Positions 1-9,592 of a stretch of 59,922 bases of DNA are shown here, piece after piece. The stretch comes from Burkholderiaceae bacterium. Lineage in GTDB: Bacteria; Pseudomonadota; Gammaproteobacteria; Burkholderiales; Burkholderiaceae_C. The DNA lies in contig SCQQ01000027.1 of assembly GCA_004299095.1 (NCBI GenBank), positions 1-59,922 on the forward strand, in the 5' to 3' direction. The position numbers were made by a program, and so were the translations under genes. The notes under the pieces were generated by a model. That model was not told where the DNA came from. It worked only from the letters and a program-made list of their open reading frames with translations, and did no database searches. Position 1 is the first letter of the stretch. Every line of letters starts with the position of its first letter.

Positions 1-217
1 GGTCGTCCAGCCCCTGTTCCAGGTATTCAGGTTGCCTGGTGCGCAGCAAGTGGCGCAGTGGCTCTCCGGTGGCTGCCGCAATGCGCTTGAGCTCGGCGCG
101 CGAGGGCGGCGTTTTCAGATATTCGATGACGGCGGGTTCGAGCCCGCGTTCGCGCAGCAAGTCGAGCGCTTTGCGCGACGTGCTGCAGCGCGGGTTGTGA
201 TAGAGCGTGATGGTCAT
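1..217 (-). CDS. arsC: Arsenate reductase-like protein ArsC (glutaredoxin-dependent type), cut by the window edge
   Basis: The first 72 residues of an ArsC/Spx-fold protein read on the minus strand from an ATG at 217; the C-terminal part lies outside the window. The N-terminus MTITLYHNPRCSTSR carries the ArsC signature with the catalytic cysteine at position 11, followed by the family pattern IEYLKTPPSRAEL. In the family this cysteine forms the arsenate adduct that glutaredoxin and glutathione resolve, giving arsenite in the cytoplasm. No arsR, arsB or acr3 gene is visible beside it, so this may be a housekeeping ArsC homologue rather than part of an arsenic operon. It follows the NamZ-like gene on the same strand after about 78 bases and may be co-transcribed with it. 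Confidence 0.85.
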   Translation of the reverse strand, partial: MTITLYHNPRCSTSRKALDLLRERGLEPAVIEYLKTPPSRAELKRIAAATGEPLRHLLRTRQPEYLEQGLDD

Positions 218-295
218 GGCGGCGGCTGCCCTGGGTTGTGTTCGATGGCGCACAGCGTAGCGGAGCAGGCCATGCTGCGCTTTCGGCCATGTCTT

Positions 296-1498
296 TCAGT
301 AGAGCAGGAAAGGCTCCCGCTCGGCACGCCAGGCCGCTTCGTCGGCGGCGGCGCGGGCATCGAGCGCTTCGGCGGGCACATCGGGATCGTCCACCCATTC
401 ACGCAATGCGGGTCCGCCGTTGATCAGGTCGATGGCCAGGCGGTCGTGCTCGTATTCGTAGTCGAATTTCCGCCACAGGGGGTAGTGGGGTAATTGCCGG
501 CGCAACGCCTTGAATGCCAAGGCCTGCAGGCGCCACGGGCGAAACGCCTGATGGGCATAGAAAGTCAGGTCTTCGGTATGGATCTGCAGTCCCGCGCACA
601 GTGCCCCGGCGTGCTTGTGAAACGTGGGTTCGAACCAGCATGGCCGCAGTTGGCATCCCTGCAGCCATGCGGGGGCCAACGTGCGCATGTCGTCAATTAA
701 CCGCGGCACGTCCAGATCCGGCGCGCCGAAAAGCTCCAGCGGGCGCGTGGTGCCGCGGCCTTCCGAGAGCGTGGTGCCTTCCAGCATCACCGTGCCCGGA
801 TAGGCTCGCGCCATCCACAGGTTGGGCGCGTTCGGACTCGGGTTGACCCAAGTGCGATCGGCGGGCCAGCCGAATCCCGGTGCCGCCTGCGGTTCCCAGC
901 CGTCTACGGTGATCACGCGGTAGTCGAGTTGCAGGCCCAGCGTATGGATGAACCACTGCCCGAGTTCGCCCAACGTCATGCCATGGCGCATGGGCATGGG
1001 ACCGGCGCCCACGAAGCTTTCCCAGCCGGGTTGCAGCGTGAGCCCTTCGACTGGCCGCCCGATCGGGTTGGGGCGATCCAGCACCCACACTGCCTTGCCG
1101 TGGGCGGCCGCGGCTTCCAGCACGTAGCGCAGGGTGGTGACGAAGGTGTATATGCGGCAGCCCAAGTCCTGCAAATCGATCAACAAGACGTCGAACGTGT
1201 CGAGCATCGCCGGCGTCGGTCGGCGCACCCGGCCGTACAGGCTGAACACCGGGAGCCCCGAGCGCGGGTCGGTCCAGTCGTCCGATTCGACCATGTTGTC
1301 CTGCTTGTCGCCGCGCAGGCCGTGTTGCGGTCCGAAGGCGGCCGTGAGGTGCACGTCCGGCAGCGTACTGAGCGCATCAATCGCGTGGGTGAGGTTGCGC
1401 GTGACGGATGCCGGGTGCGCCAGCAAGGCCACGCGCCGCCCGTGCAGCGGCGCGCGCAGCGCGGGCTCGTCCAGCAGGCGCTCCAGTCCGGTCTTCAT
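296..1498 (-). CDS. DUF1343 / NamZ-type exo-beta-N-acetylmuramidase (YbbC family)
   Basis: A 400-residue member of the DUF1343 family, whose Bacillus member NamZ removes terminal MurNAc from peptidoglycan fragments (glycoside hydrolase family 171). Family signatures include FGPQHGLRG near residues 55-63, DLQDLGCRIYTF at 108-119, LDRPNPIGR at 140-148 and MRHGMT at 170-175. The N-terminus MKTGLERLLDEP has no signal peptide, unlike exported members, so a cytoplasmic role in wall recycling is possible; this is inference. Its ATG overlaps the stop of the upstream DOMON-like gene as ATGA, so the two are translationally coupled. arsC follows on the same strand. Confidence 0.85.
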   Translation of the reverse strand: MKTGLERLLDEPALRAPLHGRRVALLAHPASVTRNLTHAIDALSTLPDVHLTAAFGPQHGLRGDKQDNMVESDDWTDPRSGLPVFSLYGRVRRPTPAMLDTFDVLLIDLQDLGCRIYTFVTTLRYVLEAAAAHGKAVWVLDRPNPIGRPVEGLTLQPGWESFVGAGPMPMRHGMTLGELGQWFIHTLGLQLDYRVITVDGWEPQAAPGFGWPADRTWVNPSPNAPNLWMARAYPGTVMLEGTTLSEGRGTTRPLELFGAPDLDVPRLIDDMRTLAPAWLQGCQLRPCWFEPTFHKHAGALCAGLQIHTEDLTFYAHQAFRPWRLQALAFKALRRQLPHYPLWRKFDYEYEHDRLAIDLINGGPALREWVDDPDVPAEALDARAAADEAAWRAEREPFLLY

Positions 1499-2052
1499 TC
1501 GGGGTCATCCTTGGCAACGGCACGTGCAATCCAGCCACCGCGATCGTGGAAATCGGGCTTGGCTCCGGGGTGGCGCAGTGCCCAATACGTCAAATGCCCG
1601 TCGCGTGCTTCCAATACCGCCGCGAGGCCGAGCGGCGCGCCATCGGTCATGGGCCACGGCAGCGACCCGATGCGGAGTCGCACTTCGAGCGTCAACGTGT
1701 GGTTGTTGTGCTTGCAGATGGGGCCGTGCGTCATGGCCGCCGGACCGGGCGTTGCGCGCGTGCGGAGTCGCGAGAACGCGTAGCCCGCCCAGCAGCCCGA
1801 TGGGCTGAAATTGAACTCCACGTAACGCGGGCCGGCGGGGTCGCCGAGGAAGGCCTCGAAACACGTGTGCCGCCACAAATCGTCTTGCGGCTTGGGCTGC
1901 GCGGCGCGTTCGGGCAGGCGCAATGCATCCAGATCACCCGTGAGTTCATAGTGCAGGAAAAGAGAGCCCGACTCTGGCTTGATCTGGACGGTGATCGCGC
2001 AGCCCTGCGGGAGCATCGGATCGGGCCAGGGGACGAGGAGATGGGAAACCAT
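1495..2052 (-). CDS. DOMON-like domain protein
   Basis: A 185-residue soluble protein. The start chosen is the ATG at 2052 (MVSHLLVPWPDPML), because the 25 residues upstream in the longer frame are low-complexity and not protein-like. The body (GSLFLHYELTGDLDALRLPE, then DDLWRHTCFEAFLG and YVEFNFSPSGCWAGYAF) is typical of bacterial DOMON-like proteins related to carbohydrate- or heme-binding beta sandwiches. No signal peptide, catalytic residue or metal motif is obvious. The stop overlaps the start of the NamZ-like gene by four bases, so a shared role in sugar or wall-fragment metabolism is a reasonable but unproven inference. Confidence 0.75.
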   Translation of the reverse strand: MVSHLLVPWPDPMLPQGCAITVQIKPESGSLFLHYELTGDLDALRLPERAAQPKPQDDLWRHTCFEAFLGDPAGPRYVEFNFSPSGCWAGYAFSRLRTRATPGPAAMTHGPICKHNNHTLTLEVRLRIGSLPWPMTDGAPLGLAAVLEARDGHLTYWALRHPGAKPDFHDRGGWIARAVAKDDPE

Positions 2053-2290
2053 AGCGTGCGACGGTGTGCGCTGGCGCAGGGAGCGTGGCCAGCGTACAGC
2101 GCCGATTCTCGCAGCCTGGAGGCGCACCGGTGCCCGGCGGACGCCTTTCGGCTGGGCCGGCCACGACCATCCGAGAGCGCCGGTTCAGCCGGTTTGGCGT
2201 GCGCCGCGCCGCTTCTACAATGGACCCGATCCGATCGTTTTTCGGGCAAGCCCCGGATTGAAACCCGCATGGACGTGGAGGTAGTGGAAC
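2053..2290. promoter_or_regulatory. Divergent intergenic region with a candidate promoter for the CHRD lipoprotein gene
   Basis: This gap separates the minus-strand DOMON-NamZ-ArsC group from the plus-strand CHRD lipoprotein. A TACAAT hexamer at 2216-2221 is preceded by a weak TTTGGC at 2193-2198 with 17-base spacing, a possible sigma-70 promoter for the plus-strand gene. A GGAGG ribosome-binding site lies near 2276, about 10 bases before the ATG at 2291. No promoter for the minus-strand group could be picked with confidence. Confidence 0.3.
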
Positions 2291-2938
2291 ATGGTGATGC
2301 CAATCTCAACTCGATTTCGCGGCTGGTGCGTCGGGCTCGCCGCGGCTGCAATGCTTGGCGGCTGCGCCAGCGTGTCCTTGGGCCCCAACTACAACCCGCC
2401 GCCGATCCAGATGCCGGGGGCGTCGAGTGCCGCCACTGCGACCCCGCAGCCCGAGAACAATCCCGGCGTTCAAGTGATGCCGGTCACCGAGCCCGCGCTG
2501 CCGCAGCCGGTGGGGCCGCAGGGACAGGGGCCAGTGGTGCCCCCGGACCAGTCAGCCAACCAGAGTGCCAGTGCGAACCTGATCACGCTGTCGGCGCGGA
2601 TGGATGGGCGCAGCGTGATTCCTCCCGTGGCCACGGGCGCCTCGGGCGGCGTGGATGCCGTTTTCGATAAAGACACCATGACGTTGCGCTGGAAGGCGTC
2701 TTGGGATGGCCTGTCCAGCCCGGTCGTCGGCGTGCAGTTCAGCGGCCCTGCCAACGCCAACCAGAACGCGCCGGCGGTCATGATTTGGCCGGGACCTTTT
2801 GGTGTGCGCTATGAAGGGCACGCCACGCTGAATTCGCAGCAGCGCGATGATTTGCTGGCTGGACGTTGGTACGTGACCGTGATGACCGCGAACTTTCCGC
2901 AAGGCGAACTGCGCGGGCAGGTGCGCGTGGTTTATTGA
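2291..2938 (+). CDS. CHRD-domain lipoprotein
   Basis: A 215-residue predicted outer- or inner-membrane lipoprotein. A basic N-terminus and hydrophobic stretch end in a lipobox (LGGC, Cys25), followed by a Pro/Gln/Ala-rich spacer to about residue 95. The C-terminal half is a CHRD domain, recognised from the pattern of an acyl-like beta sheet ending in WYVTVMTANFPQGELRGQ. CHRD domains occur in bacterial surface and periplasmic proteins as well as animal chordin; their biochemical role in bacteria is unknown. The ATG at 2291 has a GGAGG site upstream. It is followed after 23 bases by a DUF924 gene on the same strand. Confidence 0.75.
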   Translation: MVMPISTRFRGWCVGLAAAAMLGGCASVSLGPNYNPPPIQMPGASSAATATPQPENNPGVQVMPVTEPALPQPVGPQGQGPVVPPDQSANQSASANLITLSARMDGRSVIPPVATGASGGVDAVFDKDTMTLRWKASWDGLSSPVVGVQFSGPANANQNAPAVMIWPGPFGVRYEGHATLNSQQRDDLLAGRWYVTVMTANFPQGELRGQVRVVY

Positions 2939-2961
2939 AAACTCGTCGACGACGTGCTGCG

Positions 2962-3585
2962 ATGGCGGGCTGCTGCGGTGCCGTGGCCAAGCCAGCCGAT
3001 GTGCTGGCTTTCTGGTTTGGCGCGTATCCATTGGAAACCCCGGTGCCTGCCGAGGTGCGCCGGCAATGGTTCCAGAAAGACGAGGCGTTCGACCGCCGCC
3101 TGCGCGCACGCTTCGGCGTGACGCTTCTGGAGGCGTTTGCGGGCCGACTCACTGACTGGACCGCGTCGGCCGAGGGGTGGCTGGCCCTCATCGTGCTGCT
3201 CGATCAGTTCCCACGCAACGCGTTTCGCGGCCACCCGGCCAGTTTTGCCGGAGACGCGCAAGCGCTTGACTTGGCGCTCGGCGGGTTGGCACGAAAGCGG
3301 GATCAGGAACTGCCGCCGGTGGCGCGCCTGTTTTGCTATCTGCCACTGGAACACGCCGAACAATTGGCGTTGCAGGATCGCGCCGTCGAACTGATCGAAG
3401 CGCTGGCCGAGTTGCCTGTGGACGCGGATTCCAACGCGTTCTTCCGGGGCAACGCCGATTACGCGCGGCGGCACCGCGACGTCATTCGGCAGTACGGGCG
3501 GTTTCCGCACCGGAATGCGATTCTCGGACGTACCAGCACGCCCGAAGAGTCGGCTTATCTCGCCCGACCCGGCGCCGGTTTTTGA
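2962..3585 (+). CDS. DUF924 family protein
   Basis: A 207-residue soluble, helix-rich protein of the DUF924 family (TPR-like fold), common in proteobacteria and without established function. Diagnostic segments are DVLAFWFG at the N-terminus, RRQWFQKDEAFD, LIVLLDQFPRN in the middle, LPLEHAE, and HRDVIRQYGRFPHRNAILGR near the C-terminus. The ATG at 2962 was chosen because the longer frame begins inside the upstream CHRD gene. It probably forms a short transcription unit with that lipoprotein gene. Confidence 0.85.
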   Translation: MAGCCGAVAKPADVLAFWFGAYPLETPVPAEVRRQWFQKDEAFDRRLRARFGVTLLEAFAGRLTDWTASAEGWLALIVLLDQFPRNAFRGHPASFAGDAQALDLALGGLARKRDQELPPVARLFCYLPLEHAEQLALQDRAVELIEALAELPVDADSNAFFRGNADYARRHRDVIRQYGRFPHRNAILGRTSTPEESAYLARPGAGF

Positions 3586-3676
3586 CCGACCCGGCGTGCG
3601 AGCGCCTGCGGCATGCCGCGCCCCGGCCTGATCCGCGGGCTGACGGGGCGCTTGCGGCCGGCCGTTGACCGGGGCG

Positions 3677-4498
3677 CTACAACGCTGCGTTTTTCGGCCG
3701 GATCTCCCGCAGGATGATGGTGGCGATTTCCTCGATCGAGCGGGTGGTGGTCGACATCCAGCGGATGCCGGAGCGCCGCATCATGGCTTCGGCCTCGGCA
3801 ATTTCCATGCGGCAGTTGGCCAGTTCGGCGTAGTGCGAGCCGGGTCGTCGCTCGGAACGAATTTCGGACAGGCGCTCGGGGGTGATCGTCAAGCCGTAAA
3901 TCTTGTCGCGATGCGGCACGATGGCGGGCGGCAGTTGCTGGCGCTCGAAATCTTCGGGGATCAACGGGTAATTGGCCACTTTCAGGCCAAACTGCATCGC
4001 CAGATACAGGCTGGTCGGCGTTTTCCCGCTGCGGCTCACGCCCACCAGGATTACTTCGGCCTCGTCCAGACCGCGGTTGCTCTGGCCGTCGTCGTGCGTC
4101 AGGCTGAAGTTGATGGCCTCGATACGGTCGTGGTAGGCCTGGTTGCCGCTGATGTCCGCGAACCGGCCGACGCTGTGCGAACTCTTGATTCCCAGCTCGT
4201 GCTCCAGGCGCTGGACGAAGGTGCCGAACATGTCGAGCACCTTGCCCTTGCAGGTTTCGCGCAGCACCGCCAGCACGCCGGCGTTCACCAACGTGCTGAA
4301 AACGATGGGGCGCTGCCCCTCGGCTTCGAACGTGCGGTTGATTTCCTGCGCCAGCGCACGCGCCTTGTCGGGCGTGTCGATGAATGGGCAGCGCACCTGG
4401 CGCGAGGTGATCTTGAACTGCGCGAGGATCGCGTTGCCAAAGGTTTCCGCTGTGATGCCAGTGCCGTCGGAGACGAAAAAAACCGTGCGTTGATTCAT
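3677..4498 (-). CDS. ppsR: Phosphoenolpyruvate synthase regulatory protein (PPDK-type kinase/pyrophosphorylase)
   Basis: A 273-residue DUF299 protein. PpsR inactivates PEP synthase by ADP-dependent phosphorylation of a threonine beside the catalytic histidine, and reactivates it by phosphate-dependent pyrophosphorolysis. The N-terminal SDGTG motif (residues 10-14) and the P-loop GVSRSGKT (153-160) are intact, as is the C-terminal RSIEEIATIIL segment. The start is the ATG at 4498 (MNQRTVFFVSDGTG); a longer frame adds 50 atypical residues. It is divergent from its target ppsA, the usual arrangement in betaproteobacteria. Confidence 0.95.
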   Translation of the reverse strand: MNQRTVFFVSDGTGITAETFGNAILAQFKITSRQVRCPFIDTPDKARALAQEINRTFEAEGQRPIVFSTLVNAGVLAVLRETCKGKVLDMFGTFVQRLEHELGIKSSHSVGRFADISGNQAYHDRIEAINFSLTHDDGQSNRGLDEAEVILVGVSRSGKTPTSLYLAMQFGLKVANYPLIPEDFERQQLPPAIVPHRDKIYGLTITPERLSEIRSERRPGSHYAELANCRMEIAEAEAMMRRSGIRWMSTTTRSIEEIATIILREIRPKNAAL

Positions 4499-4686
4499 GG
4501 CGAGCGGGGTGTCCGATGTGAACAGCGGGTGGCGCTTGCCACCTACAATGGCGCCCATTATGCGAACCTGGAACGTGCGCAGTGGCACCCGTCGTGTGCG
4601 TGCCCGAAACTGCCCTCCTGCCGTCCGCATGTTGAACGTCTGCGACACGTTTCAACCCGCGAATTTCACACTCCGGAGTTTTCATC
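4499..4686. promoter_or_regulatory. ppsR/ppsA divergent control region with two inverted repeats
   Basis: The 188-base gap must hold promoters for both genes. A TACAAT hexamer at 4544-4549 has no convincing -35 partner. It overlaps an inverted repeat AATGG-CGC-CCATT at 4547-4559. A second, imperfect dyad (TTGAACGT and ACGTTTCAA around a seven-base centre) lies near 4632-4653. Either could be an operator, but no regulator can be named from sequence. A GGAG ribosome-binding site near 4674 precedes the ppsA ATG. Confidence 0.35.
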
Positions 4687-7077
<2,391 letters not shown>

Positions 7078-7359
7078 ACCCACCGGCCGCGTGTTTGCGC
7101 GGTCGTGTCAACGAGAAAGCGTCTTGGCGTTGGACGTCGGATGAAATGACTGCCTCCGCTGCGCTGCGGCAATGACCTCGCTCTGTGCTTGGATGACGGC
7201 CGCCAGCGGCGACCATGACTCGTCGTGGCGCCAACGCCGCCGTTATGGCGTCGCAGAGCGGCAAGGTCACCCTTCATTGCGTCGATTTTCATCGCGTCGA
7301 TCGAGCAGTCGATGGCGTACCTTCGGCCGCACCGGTCCCGCCGCGCGGCGTTGCGCGGT
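7078..7359. other. Intergenic region without a gene, holding a dispersed repeat
   Basis: This 282-base gap lies between the convergent genes ppsA and mpg. A short GC hairpin just after ppsA (GGCCGCG and CGCGGTC around TGTTT, near 7086-7106) has no T-tract and is only a weak terminator candidate. A repeat copy lies at 7146-7182 and is listed separately. The remainder contains short direct repeats of GCGTCGAT but no open frame with protein-like composition. Confidence 0.5.
7146..7182 (-). repeat. REP-like dispersed intergenic repeat, copy 1
   Basis: Read on the minus strand this stretch contains GCGAGGTCATTGC followed by a CGCAGCGCAGCGG segment. The 13-base block GCGAGGTCATTGC (7169-7181) recurs exactly at 40690-40702 before rbfA. 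It resembles the family of TCATTGCGAGCG-type repeats that are widespread between bacterial genes. The sequence identity is observed; the interpretation as a repeat family rests on two loci only. Confidence 0.5.
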
Positions 7360-7950
7360 TCAGAACTTGCGGCTCAGATAGCGCGATCCGGCCAGGCCAA
7401 AGCGCCAGGGCAGGTCAGCGGCTTTCTTGAGCCCGATGCGCGGCCCCGTGATCACCTCGATCTCCGTTGGATTGGCCGGCGCGTACACGGAAAACGGCGA
7501 CTGGTAGAGCGCCAGGCCGTAGTGATCCATGGTGATCCCGAGCGCCTGTCCCACACGCCCCGGGCCGGCGCACAGCAGTCGGTCGTTGTCCATGCCGCGG
7601 CGTTCGCGGATGCGCTTCAGGTTGTGCGTGGGCTCCAGCGCGCGGATCAGCACGCCGCAGCCGTGTCCCTTCTTGCCGCAAACGAAATTCAGGCAGAAGT
7701 GGATGCCGTAATTGATGTACACGTAGGCGTGCCCCGGCGGGCCGAACATCGCCAGGTTGCGCGGCGTCGGGCCGGGGTAGCAGTGGGAGCCCGGCTCGCT
7801 CTGGTCATAGGCTTCGACCTCGACGATGCGGCCGCCCACGCCGTCGACCAGCAACGTGGCGCCGATGAGTTGGCGCGCGATCTCGACTGGATCGCCGCTG
7901 AAATCGTGCCGTCCCAACCGGCGTCCGTGCGGAAATTGGCGCTTGGTCAT
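7360..7950 (-). CDS. mpg: DNA-3-methyladenine glycosylase, AAG/MPG family
   Basis: A 196-residue base-excision repair enzyme that removes 3-methyladenine, hypoxanthine and ethenoadenine from DNA. The family signature RIVEVEAY (residues 41-48) contains the glutamate (Glu46) equivalent to the general base Glu125 of human AAG. PTPRNLAMFGPPGHAYVYINYG and LLCAGPGRVGQALGI are further hallmarks. Length is normal for bacterial members. It is divergent from acuI with only 42 bases between starts, so the two promoters must overlap or lie inside coding sequence. Confidence 0.93.
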   Translation of the reverse strand: MTKRQFPHGRRLGRHDFSGDPVEIARQLIGATLLVDGVGGRIVEVEAYDQSEPGSHCYPGPTPRNLAMFGPPGHAYVYINYGIHFCLNFVCGKKGHGCGVLIRALEPTHNLKRIRERRGMDNDRLLCAGPGRVGQALGITMDHYGLALYQSPFSVYAPANPTEIEVITGPRIGLKKAADLPWRFGLAGSRYLSRKF

Positions 7951-7992
7951 ATCGCCTAAGATTGTCCATCAACCCACTGTGGAGACACGCGA

Positions 7993-8979
7993 ATGTTCAA
8001 GGCCCTGTTACTCACCAAAACCGATCAGCCCGCGCCGCATTGCGCGATCACCGAGCTGGACGAAGCGAAGCTTCCCGAAGGTGATGTTCTGGTGCAGGTG
8101 GCGTATTCGACCTTGAACTACAAGGACTCGCTCGCCATCACCGGCAAGTCGCCGGTGGTCCGCACTTGGCCGATGGTGCCGGGCATTGATTTCGCAGGCA
8201 CTGTGCTGGAAAGCAGCGATGGCCGCTATAAAAAAGGCGATGCCGTGCTGCTGAACGGCTGGGGCGTGGGCGAACGCCATTGGGGCGGGTTTGCGCAGAA
8301 AGCGCGTGTCAAGGCCGATTGGCTGGTGCCGTTGCCGGCAGGCCTGTCGGCCGAGCAAACCATGGCGATCGGCACCGCCGGTTACACCGCCATGCTGTGC
8401 GTCATGCGGCTCCAGGACCAGGGCGTCACGCCAGATGGGGGGCCGGTGCTGGTGACCGGCGCCAATGGCGGCGTGGGTTCCATCGCGATTGCACTCTTGT
8501 CGCGCCTCGGGTTCACCGTGCACGCGTCCACCGGTCGCATGAACGAAGCGGCGCATCTGAAAGCGCTGGGCGCAAGCGAACTGATCGATCGTGCCGAATT
8601 GAACGCGGCCGGCCGGCCGTTGCAGAAGGAGCGCTGGGCCGCGGCGGTGGACAGCGTCGGCAGCCATACCCTGGCCAACGTCTGCGCCAGCGTTCGTTAC
8701 GGTGGCGTCGTGGCGGCGTGCGGCCTGGCGCAGGGCATGGATTTCCCGGCCACGGTAGCGCCCTTCATCTTGCGCGGCGTAACCCTGGCGGGTGTGGACA
8801 GCGTGATGGCGCCCTACGAGCGCCGCATGCAGGCCTGGAAGCGTTTGGCGCAGGAGTTGCCAGCCGACGTGTTGGCAGGCAACACCGCCAAGATCGGCTT
8901 GTCAGGCGTGGCTGACATGGCGGCGCGTCAGCTCTCCGGACACGTCCGCGGCCGCGTTGTGATTGACGTGAATGCGTGA
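7993..8979 (+). CDS. acuI: Acrylyl-CoA reductase (NADPH), AcuI/YhdH family MDR oxidoreductase
   Basis: A 328-residue medium-chain dehydrogenase/reductase of the YhdH/AcuI subgroup, which reduces acryloyl-CoA to propionyl-CoA with NADPH. It has the N-terminal LNYKDSLAITG and PMVPGIDFAGTV segments and a Rossmann nucleotide-binding stretch TGANGGVGSIAI near residues 154-165, with no zinc-binding cysteines, as expected. GGAG at 7981-7984 sits eight bases before the ATG. Proximity of a propionyl-CoA synthetase gene downstream on the same strand fits a role in acrylate or 3-hydroxypropionate use or detoxification; that link is inference. A general quinone-reductase-like role cannot be excluded. Confidence 0.88.
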   Translation: MFKALLLTKTDQPAPHCAITELDEAKLPEGDVLVQVAYSTLNYKDSLAITGKSPVVRTWPMVPGIDFAGTVLESSDGRYKKGDAVLLNGWGVGERHWGGFAQKARVKADWLVPLPAGLSAEQTMAIGTAGYTAMLCVMRLQDQGVTPDGGPVLVTGANGGVGSIAIALLSRLGFTVHASTGRMNEAAHLKALGASELIDRAELNAAGRPLQKERWAAAVDSVGSHTLANVCASVRYGGVVAACGLAQGMDFPATVAPFILRGVTLAGVDSVMAPYERRMQAWKRLAQELPADVLAGNTAKIGLSGVADMAARQLSGHVRGRVVIDVNA

Positions 8980-9024
8980 ATGGCTCTCAAGAAAACGAAT
9001 CAACAACCTCTCGGAGCGAACGCG

Positions 9025-9381
9025 ATGGATCTCTTCGCTTTCCTGGTTCAAATTGCCATCGGTGCCGTTGTCAGCGCAGCGGCGATCGTCAGTCTGAATA
9101 GCCGGCTATCGGCCGTTTTGACCGAGATTTGTGGCACACGAGAACGCGCCAATTTCTGGGCCCGCTATACCAACGTCATGTTGTTTTTGAGTCCGCTGCT
9201 GGGTGTCGTTTTGTTCACGAATTCGATGTATTCCCAGCAGATTGACTTCCTCCTTTTCAAAAGTGCGTTCAAGAGTGCGTTGTTTGGCTTGTTCGTTGCA
9301 CTCGTGGTGATCGGCTTCCAGTTCGTCCGGTTCACGCGCAATGCGATGGATCGCTCGAACGAGAGCGAACGCGGCGCGTAG
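9025..9381 (+). CDS. Orphan small membrane protein, low GC
   Basis: I do not recognise this 118-residue protein. It has three hydrophobic segments, about residues 4-24, 48-65 and 84-102, with a charged loop between the first two (RERANFWARYTN) and a polar C-terminus. The ATG at 9025 is preferred over an upstream in-frame ATG at 8980 because CGGAG at 9010-9014 is well placed before it. Base composition is about 45 % GC over 9181-9300, far below the neighbours, which suggests recent acquisition or relaxed selection. It sits between acuI and prpE on the same strand. Confidence 0.65.
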   Translation: MDLFAFLVQIAIGAVVSAAAIVSLNSRLSAVLTEICGTRERANFWARYTNVMLFLSPLLGVVLFTNSMYSQQIDFLLFKSAFKSALFGLFVALVVIGFQFVRFTRNAMDRSNESERGA

Positions 9382-9592
9382 CCGGATCGGGTTCCGGTCT
9401 TCCGGTAGAGCCAAAGTCCAGGCGGTGAGCGACCTCCCACAGCGCCCATGTGGGCGACGGCACCGAGCCAGCTTCCGAGCGAAAGCCGGCGTTCCGGTCC
9501 GCTGGCAGTCGTACACTTTTCAAGGTATCGGCAGCGTGCTGCGATATTGATCGCGCGGAGCTGCCTGAAATCAATCAACCAGGAGACAAACA
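9382..9592. promoter_or_regulatory. Leader region of prpE
   Basis: A 211-base gap before prpE. It holds an inverted repeat CCCACA with TGTGGG near 9437-9455 and ends in an AGGAG ribosome-binding site near 9581-9585. I could not assign a convincing -35/-10 pair. The gap suggests that prpE has its own promoter rather than relying on acuI transcription. Confidence 0.25.
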
